Positions 37,706 through 46,884 are shown, counted from the stretch's first letter. The stretch: DNA of 64,000 nucleotides from Vibrio tapetis subsp. tapetis (GCF_900233005.1 NZ_LT960611.1:372001-436000); one strand, 5' to 3'. Made by a program: numbers and translations. The notes: a model not told the origin generated them from the letters alone.

Positions 37706-38881
37706 ATGTTAGATATTAACCAGTATGAGGAAGAGATTCAGCATGAGTCTCTAAATGATTTTTTTGATGATTTTAGAGAAGCACATGAACGCTGTGAGAT
37801 CATACTGATTGAATTAGAACACACACCCGACAGCACGGACCTACTCAACGATTTGTTTCGTGTTGCTCATACCATAAAAGGCAATCTCATTTATGTTGGC
37901 CTTGCCTCGATCACCCCAATCATGCAGAGTCTAGAAGATCTTTTAGACTATATCCGAAAAGGGTACCTGCATTACGATAGCCTGCTTTGTGACGTAATTT
38001 TGCTGTCTTTAGATCGCACCAAGAAAATGGTAGAAGCGAGAATTGATGACAAGCCTCTGCCGATGTCTGAAAGTGTCATCAACAGTGTGTGTGAAAATAT
38101 CACCATGATTGCGGATGTAAAACGGGAAGAGCGTGAGAAATACGTAAAAAAAATCCTTATCGCGTTGGATCCAAGTGCCGTTATTAAACAAGAACCTAAG
38201 CCTGAACAAAGCCTTAAAGCGGTACCAGAGTTACATAATTACCAAGAGCCTGATACCGTTCAATTTAAACAATTGTCAGAGATGCTCACCGATTACGGTA
38301 TTCCCCTTGATGAAGATCTCCACTTTTATATGGGAATGGTGACGCCACTCGAAAATCGCAGTCATTATTGGCGTGGGCGCACCGCAAGGCAATTGTTTTT
38401 GTGTATGGAAATGAACCGTCTTGCTGGGTACCCTGTAGATAAAACCCAGCTCGCTGTTGCGGTAATGCTGCATGATTTAGGTATGTCATTCATGCCGCTT
38501 ACTATCTTGAATAAGAAAGGTCCCATCACTTCGAAAGAGCGTGATTCACTTCATAACCATCCAAACTCTGGCTACCTGTTGTTAAACGAGTCCATCCACT
38601 GGCATGACGCAGCGGTGATGATCCTTCATCATCACGAACAGGTCGATGGTTCAGGTTATCCAAGCCACTTAACTCAAGATCAAATCTGTGAGGGGGCTAA
38701 AATTCTCAGTATTGCAGACACCTTTGATGCCAGAACACATGAACGCGCGCACGTCACGCTTTTACGTAGGCCTTTGGTGCGTACCATCGTTGAGATTAAC
38801 AACTTTAAAGGAACCCAATTTGATGTGAAATGGGTCAGCATATTCAACCAGGTTGTTAAGTTACATTTTAAATCACAATAG
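37706..38881 (+). CDS. Hpt and HD-GYP domain protein
   Basis: 391 residues. An N-terminal histidine phosphotransfer domain has the phospho-site VAHTIKGN (His55). After an acidic linker comes an HD-GYP c-di-GMP phosphodiesterase domain with MLHDLGM (His256-Asp257), HNHPNSG and HHHEQVDGSGYP. The Lys usual after HDxG is Met here, a change seen in some diverged members. So it probably receives a phosphate from a hybrid sensor and degrades c-di-GMP. ATG 37706 is chosen (GGGG about 9 bases upstream); ATG 37691 is possible. Confidence 0.85.
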   Translation: MLDINQYEEEIQHESLNDFFDDFREAHERCEIILIELEHTPDSTDLLNDLFRVAHTIKGNLIYVGLASITPIMQSLEDLLDYIRKGYLHYDSLLCDVILLSLDRTKKMVEARIDDKPLPMSESVINSVCENITMIADVKREEREKYVKKILIALDPSAVIKQEPKPEQSLKAVPELHNYQEPDTVQFKQLSEMLTDYGIPLDEDLHFYMGMVTPLENRSHYWRGRTARQLFLCMEMNRLAGYPVDKTQLAVAVMLHDLGMSFMPLTILNKKGPITSKERDSLHNHPNSGYLLLNESIHWHDAAVMILHHHEQVDGSGYPSHLTQDQICEGAKILSIADTFDARTHERAHVTLLRRPLVRTIVEINNFKGTQFDVKWVSIFNQVVKLHFKSQ

Positions 38882-39059
38882 CGGAGATCAGAGTCTTCAA
38901 AAGCCCTGCGGTGGCGAGTGTTTAGTAAGTCGTTCTATCGAGAGAATTTTACTTGTTTTACGTAAATCATAAGTAAGTTCACGGTGACAAAATTTTATTG
39001 CGTTGACTATTACTAAAATGTTATTCTCCGCCGCAATCTTGAATCGATTTGATAAAATC
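38882..39059. other. 5' part of the norspermidine upstream region
   Basis: AT-rich sequence likely to hold the promoter for the leader RNA; candidate -35/-10 elements such as TTGACT at 39003 and TATTCT or GATAAAAT near 39050 are present but none is convincing. Confidence 0.35.
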
Positions 39060-39190
39060 TGTTCTTGGGAAACGCACAGTGCCAAGCTGATTGTGACACT
39101 GTGTAGGGTAGGTATTAAGCCACACTCCGGCTTAATAGATGGGATGAACAACGCCGTGAACGGTGTTATGACGGGAAGCCCAACATGAAT
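39060..39190 (+). ncRNA. Structured leader RNA, DABA-DC-AT motif type
   Basis: Closing stem TTGGG (39065-39069) with CCCAA (39179-39183) encloses three hairpins. They are CACAGTG (39075-39081) with CACTGTG (39097-39103); ATTAAGCC (39114-39121) with GGCTTAAT (39129-39136), perfect 8 bp; and AACGCCG (39150-39156) with CGGTGTT (39161-39167), loop TGAA. Purine-rich single-stranded joints (TAGGGTAGGT, AGATGGGATG, TGACGGGAAG) separate them, as in riboswitch cores. It lies about 220 bases before the diaminobutyrate aminotransferase/decarboxylase gene. A bioinformatically found motif called DABA-DC-AT is known upstream of such genes; I assign this by position and architecture, not by a covariance search. 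Ligand unknown. A U-rich tract follows at 39191-39210. Confidence 0.75.
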
Positions 39191-39412
39191 ATTTTTTCTT
39201 TTCTTTGCTTTGCAACATCAGCTTCGTACTTCCAAACTGCAGTATTATTACTGAGCCTTGAGAACACATATCTTTTTTAGCTTTCAAAGCTAACGTATTC
39301 CTGTATCTGTCAACTCAGATTTAGGTCTTTGTTACGCGTTACGTTTAACCACCATGCGATGGGGTAAATGTGCGTATACAAGCTGCATTGCGGCACTTTA
39401 AGGTATGACATT

Positions 39413-42301
39413 ATGAGTTCTGTAATTGAACTAGAAACCGCGGTTTCAACCTCTCCATTTGCTACTGATATTCCTACATTTTCGGGCGTATATGACTTAA
39501 CACCTGATGCATTATTGTTGGAACAGCAAGAACACGAATCTGAAGTTCGCTCGTATCCACGTAGATTACCAATCGCTATCAATAAGGCGCACGGCGCACT
39601 CATTGAAGATACGCGCGGCCAGCTATTTCTCGATTGTCTTGCGGGGGCGGGTACGTTGGTTCTGGGGTACAACCACCCTGAGATCAATCAAGCGATAAAA
39701 GATCAGCTAGATGCTGGTTTGCCTTATCAAACACTTGATATTACCACTCACGCTAAAGATACGTTTATTAAACGAGTAAAAGCATTTTTGCCGGAAGATC
39801 TTGCCACCCACTCTGCGATTCAGTTTTGTGGCCCATCGGGAGCCGATGCGGTTGAAGCGGCGATAAAGCTTGCCAAACAAACCACAGGCCGAAATACCAT
39901 GTTCGCATTTCGTGGTGCTTACCACGGTATGACCAATGGTACGATGGGAATGATGGGCAATACGGGCACAAAAGAGCGCCGTACTGGCCTCATGTCTGAT
40001 GTGCACTTTATGCCGTTTCCATACAGTTTACGTTGCCCGTTTGGTTTAGGCGGTGACGAAGGTGCTAAAGCAAGTATCCGATACATCGATCGTCTACTTA
40101 ATGATGATGAAGCTGGCATCATGAAGCCTGCTGCGATTGTCGTTGAGCCAGTTCAGGGCGAAGGTGGCGTGATACCAGCTCCTGCGTTTTGGTTGCAAGC
40201 GCTTCGCCGTATTTGTGATGAGCACGGCATCCTGCTGATCTTCGATGAAATCCAATGTGGTGTAGGAAAAACCGGTCATAATTTTGCATTTGAAGAGTCC
40301 GGTGTTTCTCCTGATATTTTGTGCTTATCAAAAGCGATCGGTGGCGGATTACCAATGTCTTTGTTGGTGTTCAAGAAAAGCATCGATACGTGGAAAGCCG
40401 GTGAACATACGGGCACCTTCCGAGGGAACCAACTTGCTATGGTATCCGGAGCAAAAGCACTAGAAATCATTGAGCGAGATAACCTCGTTGAACACGCTAA
40501 TGTCGCGGGGCAGTACTTACGCATGGGCCTTGAAGGCATTGCTAAACGAGTAAACTGTATTGCTGATGTGCGTGGTAAAGGTCTCATGTTGGGGCTAGAA
40601 ATCGTGAAGGCCAACGGTGAAAGCAATAAATTCGGCGAACCTGCTTCAGACGGCGACTTAACGCTGGCGATTCAACGAGCGGCGCTTGAGCGTGGCTTGA
40701 TGGTTGAGAAAGGCGGCCGTGATGGTTCGGTTATTCGTTTTCTGCCACCGATCATCATTTCATTCGAACAAATCGATTTTGCGCTTCGTGTAATGGAAGA
40801 AGCCATTGTTGCAGCCGGTGGTGGCGTTAAAGCTTCTCAACCCGTTAATGAGCAATGGAAAAAGCACTTCATTCAAACGGGTGAGCAGGGTGCCGATGAA
40901 TTTGCGGCAGTCATGAATCACACAACCTCTGCGATGAAGCAATTGTTTGAACAAGTTGATAAACCATACTCTGGAATGGAGCCCAACCTGTTGGAATCAT
41001 TAATCCAGTCGGTGGATCTGGATTCAAATAACATGACGTTGCAGCAAGTCATTTCTGAGACAACCGATTTGGTCGCTAAGAATTCAATATTTACCCAGCA
41101 CCCAAATTGTATCGCCCACCTGCATACTCCTCCATTAATGCCCGCTATTGCCGCGGAAGCGATGATTGCCGCGTTAAATCAGTCAATGGACTCTTGGGAT
41201 CAGGCTTCTTCGGCGACGTACGTAGAGCAACGAGTGGTCGATTGGCTGTGTGATAAATATGAGTTAGGCGCTGATGCGGATGGTATTTTCACAAGTGGTG
41301 GAACACAAAGCAACCAAATGGGTTTGCTTTTGGCTCGCGACTGGATTGCTGACAAATTAAGTGGTCACTCGATTCAAAAGCTGGGTCTTCCTGACTATGC
41401 CGATAAGCTTCGAATCATCTGTTCGAAAAAATCACATTTCACCGTTCAAAAATCCGCTTCTTGGATGGGGCTTGGTGAGCAAGCGGTACTAACTGTTGAC
41501 ACGAATAGCAATGGCACAATGGATTGCACGCAACTTGAGTACGTTGTCGCGCAGGCCAAAGCCGAAGGTCTGATACCTTTTGCGATTGTTGGAACAGCAG
41601 GGACAACCGATCACGGCGCAATGGACGATCTTAATAGCATTGCAGATCTGGCCAGTCGTCATGATCTTTGGATGCATGTTGATGCCGCTTACGGTGGGGC
41701 ACTGATCTTAAGCCAGTACAAAAACCGTCTAAACGGCATAGAAAGAGCAGACTCATTGAGTGTGGACTTTCATAAGCTCTTCTATCAAACAATCAGCTGT
41801 GGCGCGGTGTTACTTAAAGACAAATCGAAATTTAAGTACTTACTTCATCATGCTGATTACCTTAACCGTGAGCATGATGAACTTCCAAATCTGGTCGATA
41901 AATCGTTGGCAACAACGAAACGCTTTGATGCGCTCAAAGTCTTTATGACAATGCAGAGTGTTGGTCCAGAAGTACTTGGTGAAATGTACGATCATCTCAT
42001 TGAGCAAACGGTTGAAGTCGCCGAACTGGTGAGCTCGCATAATAATTTAGAGTTGTTGGCAGAGCCTTCTTTATCCACGGTTCTGTTCCGATGTAACCAT
42101 CAAGGTGTCAAAGAACTCGATCAGTTAAACCAACTTGTTCGAGTTGAAGCGTTAGTGCGTGGCATCGCCGTATTGGGTGAAACCACGGTAGAAGGCAAAT
42201 CGGCTCTGAAATTTACAATATTAAATCCTTGTCTGGCTTTGTCGGACTTTGAAAATCTATTAAATCAAATTGATACGCTGGCTTTAGAGCTCGCAAAATA
42301 A
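39413..42301 (+). CDS. Fused diaminobutyrate-2-oxoglutarate aminotransferase / L-2,4-diaminobutyrate decarboxylase
   Basis: 962 residues joining two PLP enzymes that make 1,3-diaminopropane from aspartate semialdehyde. The class III aminotransferase half (about 1-455) has GPSGADAVEAAIKLAK, LIFDEIQCGVG and the PLP Lys in LCLSKAIGGGLPMSL. The group II decarboxylase half (about 480-962) has FTSGGTQSNQMGLLLAR, WMHVDAAYGG and the PLP Lys in DSLSVDFHKLFYQ. This fusion is typical of Vibrio norspermidine synthesis. ATG 39413 (MSSVIELET) is chosen over an ATG at 39368. It leads the operon and lies behind the structured RNA. Confidence 0.95.
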   Translation: MSSVIELETAVSTSPFATDIPTFSGVYDLTPDALLLEQQEHESEVRSYPRRLPIAINKAHGALIEDTRGQLFLDCLAGAGTLVLGYNHPEINQAIKDQLDAGLPYQTLDITTHAKDTFIKRVKAFLPEDLATHSAIQFCGPSGADAVEAAIKLAKQTTGRNTMFAFRGAYHGMTNGTMGMMGNTGTKERRTGLMSDVHFMPFPYSLRCPFGLGGDEGAKASIRYIDRLLNDDEAGIMKPAAIVVEPVQGEGGVIPAPAFWLQALRRICDEHGILLIFDEIQCGVGKTGHNFAFEESGVSPDILCLSKAIGGGLPMSLLVFKKSIDTWKAGEHTGTFRGNQLAMVSGAKALEIIERDNLVEHANVAGQYLRMGLEGIAKRVNCIADVRGKGLMLGLEIVKANGESNKFGEPASDGDLTLAIQRAALERGLMVEKGGRDGSVIRFLPPIIISFEQIDFALRVMEEAIVAAGGGVKASQPVNEQWKKHFIQTGEQGADEFAAVMNHTTSAMKQLFEQVDKPYSGMEPNLLESLIQSVDLDSNNMTLQQVISETTDLVAKNSIFTQHPNCIAHLHTPPLMPAIAAEAMIAALNQSMDSWDQASSATYVEQRVVDWLCDKYELGADADGIFTSGGTQSNQMGLLLARDWIADKLSGHSIQKLGLPDYADKLRIICSKKSHFTVQKSASWMGLGEQAVLTVDTNSNGTMDCTQLEYVVAQAKAEGLIPFAIVGTAGTTDHGAMDDLNSIADLASRHDLWMHVDAAYGGALILSQYKNRLNGIERADSLSVDFHKLFYQTISCGAVLLKDKSKFKYLLHHADYLNREHDELPNLVDKSLATTKRFDALKVFMTMQSVGPEVLGEMYDHLIEQTVEVAELVSSHNNLELLAEPSLSTVLFRCNHQGVKELDQLNQLVRVEALVRGIAVLGETTVEGKSALKFTILNPCLALSDFENLLNQIDTLALELAK

Positions 42302-42313
42302 GGGTACAAACAA

Positions 42314-43558
42314 ATGGCAGTTCTTCAAATTGGCGCAGGTGGCGTTGGTTGGGTAGTCGCGCATAAAGCGGCACAAAATAACGAAGTTTTAGGCGACATC
42401 ACGATTGCGTCTCGCACGATCGCGAAATGTGAAAAAATCATCACATCGATCAAAGGCAAAAACAACCTTAAAGATCCGTCTAAGAAGCTAGAGGCTCGTG
42501 CGGTTGACGCTGATGATGTTGACGCTTTGGTTGCCTTGATCAAGGAAGTAAAGCCTGATCTCGTTATCAATGCTGGTCCTCCTTGGGTAAACATCACCAT
42601 TATGGAAGCGTGTCTGCAAGCGAAAGTGTCGTACTTAGATACATCTGTCGCGGTAGACCTTTGTTCTGAAGGGCAACAAGTACCACAAGCTTACGATTGG
42701 CAATGGGAATTCCGTGACAAGTTTAAAGAAGCAGGCATCACCGGTATTTTGGGGGCAGGCTTTGATCCAGGCGTTGTGTCTGTGTTTGCCGCTTACGCCG
42801 TAAAGCACTTGTTCGATGAAATCGACACCATTGATGTGATGGACGTAAACGCAGGCGATCATGGTAAGAAGTTTGCTACTAACTTTGACCCTGAGACCAA
42901 CATGCTTGAGATCCAAGGTGATTCTTTCTATTGGGAAAACCAAGAGTGGAAACAAGTGGCTTGTCATTCTCGTATGCTGGAATTTGATTTTCCTAACTGT
43001 GGTTCTCACAAAGTATACTCAATGGCGCACGATGAAGTTCGCTCTATGCAAGAGTTCATCCCAGCGAAGCGCATCGAATTCTGGATGGGTTTTGGTGATG
43101 CCTACCTGAACTACTTTAACTGTATGCGCGATATCGGCTTATTAAGCCCAGATCCGCTTACTTTGCATGACGGTACGGTTGTTCAACCATTGCATGTGCT
43201 TAAAGCACTGCTGCCAGATCCAACATCATTAGCACCTGGTTACACGGGTTTAACGTGTATCGGTACTTGGGTTCAAGGCAAGAAAGACGGCAAAGAACGC
43301 AGTGTGTTCATCTATAACAATGCCGACCACGAAGTCGCCTACGAAGACGTCGAGCACCAAGCCATTTCTTACACGACGGGCGTACCTGCTATTACCGCAG
43401 CATTACAGTTCTTCCGCGGTGAGTGGGCTGATAAGGGCGTATTCAACATGGAACAGTTAGACCCAGATCCGTTCCTGGCGACTATGCCAGAAATTGGTCT
43501 AGATTGGCATGTGCAGGAACTAGAGCCGGGTCAGCCGGATATTAAGGTGCTTAAGTAG
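42314..43558 (+). CDS. Carboxynorspermidine dehydrogenase (synthase)
   Basis: 414 residues of the saccharopine dehydrogenase-like family. It reductively condenses 1,3-diaminopropane with aspartate semialdehyde to carboxynorspermidine using NADPH. N-terminal Rossmann motif VLQIGAGGVGWVVAHKAAQ; further family motifs NAGPPWVNITIMEACL, LGAGFDPGVVSVFAAYA. It starts 13 bases after the preceding stop, so one transcript. Confidence 0.93.
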   Translation: MAVLQIGAGGVGWVVAHKAAQNNEVLGDITIASRTIAKCEKIITSIKGKNNLKDPSKKLEARAVDADDVDALVALIKEVKPDLVINAGPPWVNITIMEACLQAKVSYLDTSVAVDLCSEGQQVPQAYDWQWEFRDKFKEAGITGILGAGFDPGVVSVFAAYAVKHLFDEIDTIDVMDVNAGDHGKKFATNFDPETNMLEIQGDSFYWENQEWKQVACHSRMLEFDFPNCGSHKVYSMAHDEVRSMQEFIPAKRIEFWMGFGDAYLNYFNCMRDIGLLSPDPLTLHDGTVVQPLHVLKALLPDPTSLAPGYTGLTCIGTWVQGKKDGKERSVFIYNNADHEVAYEDVEHQAISYTTGVPAITAALQFFRGEWADKGVFNMEQLDPDPFLATMPEIGLDWHVQELEPGQPDIKVLK

Positions 43559-43580
43559 AAGTACTAAGTACGAAGAACTA

Positions 43581-43608
43581 AAAGCGAAGTGCTTGTCACT
43601 TCGCGCTT
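43581..43608. repeat. Hairpin repeat between carboxynorspermidine dehydrogenase and nspC
   Basis: AAGCGAAGTG pairs with CACTTCGCGCTT around CTTGT. It belongs to a group of similar 'actaaaagcgaag' repeats seen again at 53653-53775 and 58050-58140. Confidence 0.55.
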
Positions 43609-43661
43609 AGAGTTTCGTAATTAGCTTTTCCCGTGGCTTTGTTCCATATTTAAGAGAGAGA

Positions 43662-44798
43662 ATGATGAATCAGTGTGAATTAAAAACACCGTACTTCATG
43701 ATTGATGAAGCTAAGCTGGTGGCGAATCTTGAAAAAGCGAAGCAGCTTAAAGAGATTTCTGGCGTAAAGCTTGTTTTGGCCCTTAAGTGTTTCTCGACTT
43801 GGGGTGTGTTTGACATCATCAAGCCATACTTAGATGGCACAACAAGCAGCGGTCCTTATGAAGTAAAGCTGGGTCACGAGACGTTTGGCGGTGAAACTCA
43901 TGCTTATAGCGTGGGTTACAGTGAAGATGATGTAAAAGAAGTGGCAAGTATCTGTGACAAGTTGATTTTTAACTCTCAATCTCAACTCGCAGCGCACCGT
44001 CATTTAGTAGAAGGGAAAGCTTCTATTGGCCTACGCCTCAACCCTGGTGTGAGTTATGCGGGTCAAGATTTAGCCAACCCTGCACGCCAATTCTCCCGTT
44101 TAGGCGTGCAAGCGGATCACATTCAACCTGACGTGTTTGAAAGCCTAGACGGTGTGATGTTCCACATGAATTGTGAAAACAAAGACGTGGATGCATTCAT
44201 CGGTTTGCTGGATGCTATTTCCGAGCAGTTTGGTCATCATCTAGACAAGCTTGATTGGGTGAGTTTAGGTGGCGGTGTATTCTTTACGTGGGCGGGTTAC
44301 GATATTGAAAAACTGGGTAACGCCTTAAAAGCCTTCTCTGCTAAACATGGTGTTCAACTATATTTAGAGCCGGGCGAAGCCATCATCACTCAAACAACGG
44401 ACTTAGTCGTTACTGTGGTAGACATCGTTGAAAACGGGATGAAAACTGCAATCGTCGATTCAGCCACAGAAGCGCATCGCTTGGACACACTAATATACGA
44501 CGAACCTGCTTCTATTTTAGAAGCAAGCGAACAAGGTAAACATGAATACGTAATTGGATCTTGTTCTTGTTTAGCCGGTGACCAATTTTGCGTAACAAGG
44601 TTTGATGAGCCGCTTGAAATAGGTCAAAGACTTCACATTATGGATAGCGCGGGCTACACCATGGTGAAACTAAATTGGTTTAACGGATTGAAGATGCCTT
44701 CAATTTATTGCCAGCGCAGTAACGGCGAAACTCAGTTACTTAATGAGTTTGGTTATGAAGACTTTAAACGTTCGTTGTCACAGTGGACTGTTAAATAG
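43662..44798 (+). CDS. nspC: Carboxynorspermidine decarboxylase
   Basis: 378 residues, fold type III PLP decarboxylase (alanine racemase-like barrel). It performs the last step to norspermidine. PLP Lys is in [12 protein letters not shown] (Lys42); the glycine-rich phosphate loop is VSLGGGVFF; the C-terminal Cys/Asp active-site segment is GSCSCLAGD. The start is one of two consecutive ATGs at 43662 and 43665. NspC is needed for norspermidine and normal biofilm in V. cholerae. Confidence 0.95.
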   Translation: MMNQCELKTPYFMIDEAKLVANLEKAKQLKEISGVKLVLALKCFSTWGVFDIIKPYLDGTTSSGPYEVKLGHETFGGETHAYSVGYSEDDVKEVASICDKLIFNSQSQLAAHRHLVEGKASIGLRLNPGVSYAGQDLANPARQFSRLGVQADHIQPDVFESLDGVMFHMNCENKDVDAFIGLLDAISEQFGHHLDKLDWVSLGGGVFFTWAGYDIEKLGNALKAFSAKHGVQLYLEPGEAIITQTTDLVVTVVDIVENGMKTAIVDSATEAHRLDTLIYDEPASILEASEQGKHEYVIGSCSCLAGDQFCVTRFDEPLEIGQRLHIMDSAGYTMVKLNWFNGLKMPSIYCQRSNGETQLLNEFGYEDFKRSLSQWTVK

Positions 44799-44823
44799 CA
44801 GAACGCGACAAACGTTCAGAAGA

Positions 44824-45201
44824 TCAATAAGGCAGCTCGTCTGCCTTTTTTCCTATATGATCTGGCGCTATATAGGATTCAAACCTGGTGGCTTTAATGG
44901 ATTGACAGCCCAACATACGTGCCTTACATACTCGATGCATGCCATCCATTACACGTCCTTGATGACAAAGGATAATTGGATAGGCCAAATCAGCGTCATT
45001 AATAAGTTTTGTATGTTCAAGTATGTTATTACAAGTGGGTTTGGCACCACCAAGGTCATACCAAAACTCTTCTTCTAGTTCTTGAATCTGCGATAACTGT
45101 ATTTCAATCACGCAGAGATCTTTTGATAGCGTAATAAGCCGAAAAACGTCCCATGCCAAAAGTCCCTGCGGAGAATCCCTAAAGTGATACTGTTGCCTCA
45201 T
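44824..45201 (-). CDS. Small ParB/sulfiredoxin-like protein
   Basis: 125 residues. The C-terminal part, YPIILCHQGRVMDGMHRVCK followed by ARMLGCQSIKATRF, resembles the ParB N-terminal/Srx nucleotide-binding fold (GxHRxxA-like motif: DGMHRVCKA). No DNA-binding domain follows. The start is ATG 45201 with AAGG 7 bases upstream; ATG 45234 is less likely. It converges on nspC, whose terminator lies inside its 3' end. Activity unknown; a CTP- or ATP-binding fold is possible. Confidence 0.65.
   Translation of the reverse strand: MRQQYHFRDSPQGLLAWDVFRLITLSKDLCVIEIQLSQIQELEEEFWYDLGGAKPTCNNILEHTKLINDADLAYPIILCHQGRVMDGMHRVCKARMLGCQSIKATRFESYIAPDHIGKKADELPY
44829..44851 (+). terminator. Terminator after nspC
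   Basis: AAGGCAG and CTGCCTT pair around CTCGT, then T-run to 44851. It overlaps the last codons of the convergent gene. Confidence 0.85.
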
Positions 45202-45253
45202 GTGGTAACCTTTTTGTGAATAAATCGAGTTCACTCAATTCGAATGGCATGGT

Positions 45254-45706
45254 TTATAGATACTTCTGCCAGTGGAGCAATCCCTTTAATGCCACTTGAT
45301 GATCTTCAAAACGACACGACGTATAGAGCTTTTGTGCTGCAATGTTGTCTTCATCTACTTCGAGTGTAATTTTTAAAAAGTCTTGCTCAATGCAGTGTTG
45401 TTCTATACCGGCTAAAAGAATTTTTCCCATACCTTGTCCTCTATGATTTAGCGAAACCATAAAGTCATGAATGTTGAGAACTTTTTTTGAGCGGTAAGTG
45501 GAAAAAGACTCAAAACAAACGGCAAAGGCGACAGGTTGTTGTTCAATATAACAGAGAAAACCATGGAAGTAGGGCAGCTCAAAGATCTTGTTTGTTACTA
45601 GCGGATCGAGGTTTGCAGAAACGGCTTTAGCGTATTCATTAAATAATTGATTAAATTGAGAACGCTGCAAATTATTATTAATGTCGATTCGGATGGTCTT
45701 GGTCAT
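45254..45706 (-). CDS. GNAT-family N-acetyltransferase
   Basis: 150 residues. Acetyl-CoA-binding motif A is VSLNHRGQGMGKILLAGIEQ; motif B is DNIAAQKLYTSCRFEDH. This suits small-molecule or protein acetylation, substrate unknown. ATG 45706 (MTKTIRIDIN) is chosen over ATG 45718. Alone, next to the repeat region. Confidence 0.82.
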   Translation of the reverse strand: MTKTIRIDINNNLQRSQFNQLFNEYAKAVSANLDPLVTNKIFELPYFHGFLCYIEQQPVAFAVCFESFSTYRSKKVLNIHDFMVSLNHRGQGMGKILLAGIEQHCIEQDFLKITLEVDEDNIAAQKLYTSCRFEDHQVALKGLLHWQKYL

Positions 45707-45777
45707 ATCACGCCCCATTTAATTAATCCCCACCTTTGATTGATATCTTACTCGTAAACCCTGTCTATGTGTCTGTT

Positions 45778-46031
45778 AACATTATTAAAGGACACACACC
45801 TCAAGAATGGAAAAAGTATGGAGACCAGCACAAGTGCTAATACCTTGTTGCAATCGATTCTATTTTCGATACGCCTGTCCCACTAACCCGTTCAGAAAGA
45901 TCTCAACATTATTAAAGGACACACACCTCAAGAATGGAAAAAGTATGGAGACCAGCACAAGTGCTAATACCTTGTTGCAATCGATTCTATTTTCGATACG
46001 CCTGTCCCACTAACCCGTTCAGAAAGATCTC
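45778..46031. repeat. 127-bp tandem duplication, REP-like
   Basis: Two adjacent copies (45778-45904 and 45905-46031), identical as read. Each starts AACATTATTAAAGGACACAC and ends near TCAGAAAGATCTC. Within each copy GGACACACAC near the left and GCCTGTCC near the right are partly inverted, resembling the REP-type repeats on both sides of the RAYT gene (46958 and 48211-48363). Short frames reading through both copies are not genes. Confidence 0.85.
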
Positions 46032-46104
46032 AAATTTTCCTTCATACCCTTAATCAATGTTCGATGCGTTGATATTTTGATCATGTACCGGTATTGTTTT
46101 AAGT

Positions 46105-46130
46105 GCAATAGTTGTAATTGCAACTATTGC
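46105..46130. promoter_or_regulatory. Inverted repeat upstream of the secreted two-repeat protein
   Basis: GCAATAGTTG (46105-46114) and CAACTATTGC (46121-46130) with a 6-base spacer, about 58 bases before the ATG of the next gene. A 10-bp perfect arm suggests an operator for a dimeric regulator. Confidence 0.55.
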
Positions 46131-46187
46131 GGGGTAAGGTAAGGGCAAGTCAGCAAAACAAACCTAATTAATCGAAAGGATAGAACC

Positions 46188-46859
46188 ATGAAAAAATTAA
46201 TGTCTATTACCACCATTATCTTTGCCTCTTTATTTTTAAGCACTGCAGTATCTGCCGCTGATTACGGGGTAGAGCTAGCATGGAATACGGATAACGCGAA
46301 TGATGTACTGGCAACCATGTCAGAGCAACGTACTGCTTTTGGCCAGTTAGTGAATAACGGCGAAATTAAAGATATGTTTGTGTTTGACAGCAGTATTGAC
46401 GGTAAACCGATGAAGCTTATTCGCTTTGTTATTGATGCTGAAGATGAAGACAACGCCAAAGCGAAGTTAGCAAGTTTGCCCCTTTATAAAAAAGAACTCG
46501 TCAAAATTAATAACGTACGCTTACTCGGTAATAAATGGTTGGATAATACACCCGTGCACAACAATTACGGTGTGACATTTACATGGCGAGAGGGAATTGA
46601 TGTATTCGAAATGGAACGCGTACTTGGCGTGGACTTGCAACGTGTTATTAGTTTAAATCAGGCGGGTCTCATAACGTCTTCGTACTTGAATACCCAAATG
46701 CTGGCCGATGGTGTTGAGCGTCCAATTTACAATGTTTCCTTTTTAGCGACAGATGCGCAGCATGCACGTGAGTTGACTAAACAATTTGAAGCGGTGAATT
46801 TGGGCTATGCTACGGTTGAAGTGATGTATTTAGGTCATAAAGTACAGCTCGCTCAGTAA
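46188..46859 (+). CDS. Secreted protein of two internal repeats
   Basis: 223 residues with a clean signal peptide (about 23 residues, ending AVSAA). The mature protein has two similar halves: YGVELAWNTDNANDVLATMS to LLGNKW, and YGVTFTWREGIDVFEMERVL to YLGHKV, each about 95 residues. The pattern (strand, helix, MF/ITSSY strand, FVIDAE/FLATDA, helix, strand) fits a tandem ferredoxin-like dimeric alpha/beta-barrel unit, such as YCII or muconolactone isomerase types. AAAGG precedes the ATG; its own terminator follows. Function unknown. Confidence 0.75.
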   Translation: MKKLMSITTIIFASLFLSTAVSAADYGVELAWNTDNANDVLATMSEQRTAFGQLVNNGEIKDMFVFDSSIDGKPMKLIRFVIDAEDEDNAKAKLASLPLYKKELVKINNVRLLGNKWLDNTPVHNNYGVTFTWREGIDVFEMERVLGVDLQRVISLNQAGLITSSYLNTQMLADGVERPIYNVSFLATDAQHARELTKQFEAVNLGYATVEVMYLGHKVQLAQ

Positions 46860-46884
46860 ATTTTAGATACATCTGATGACAGGA

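Noticed and set aside
39061..39183. GEMM, cobalamin, lysine or guanidine-I riboswitch as identity of the norspermidine leader
   Set aside because: None of their conserved cores is present; the three-hairpin layout and gene context fit the DABA-DC-AT motif better.
45807..46013. 68-residue frame over the tandem duplication
   Set aside because: It only reads the same 127-bp repeat twice; its internal repetition is a by-product.
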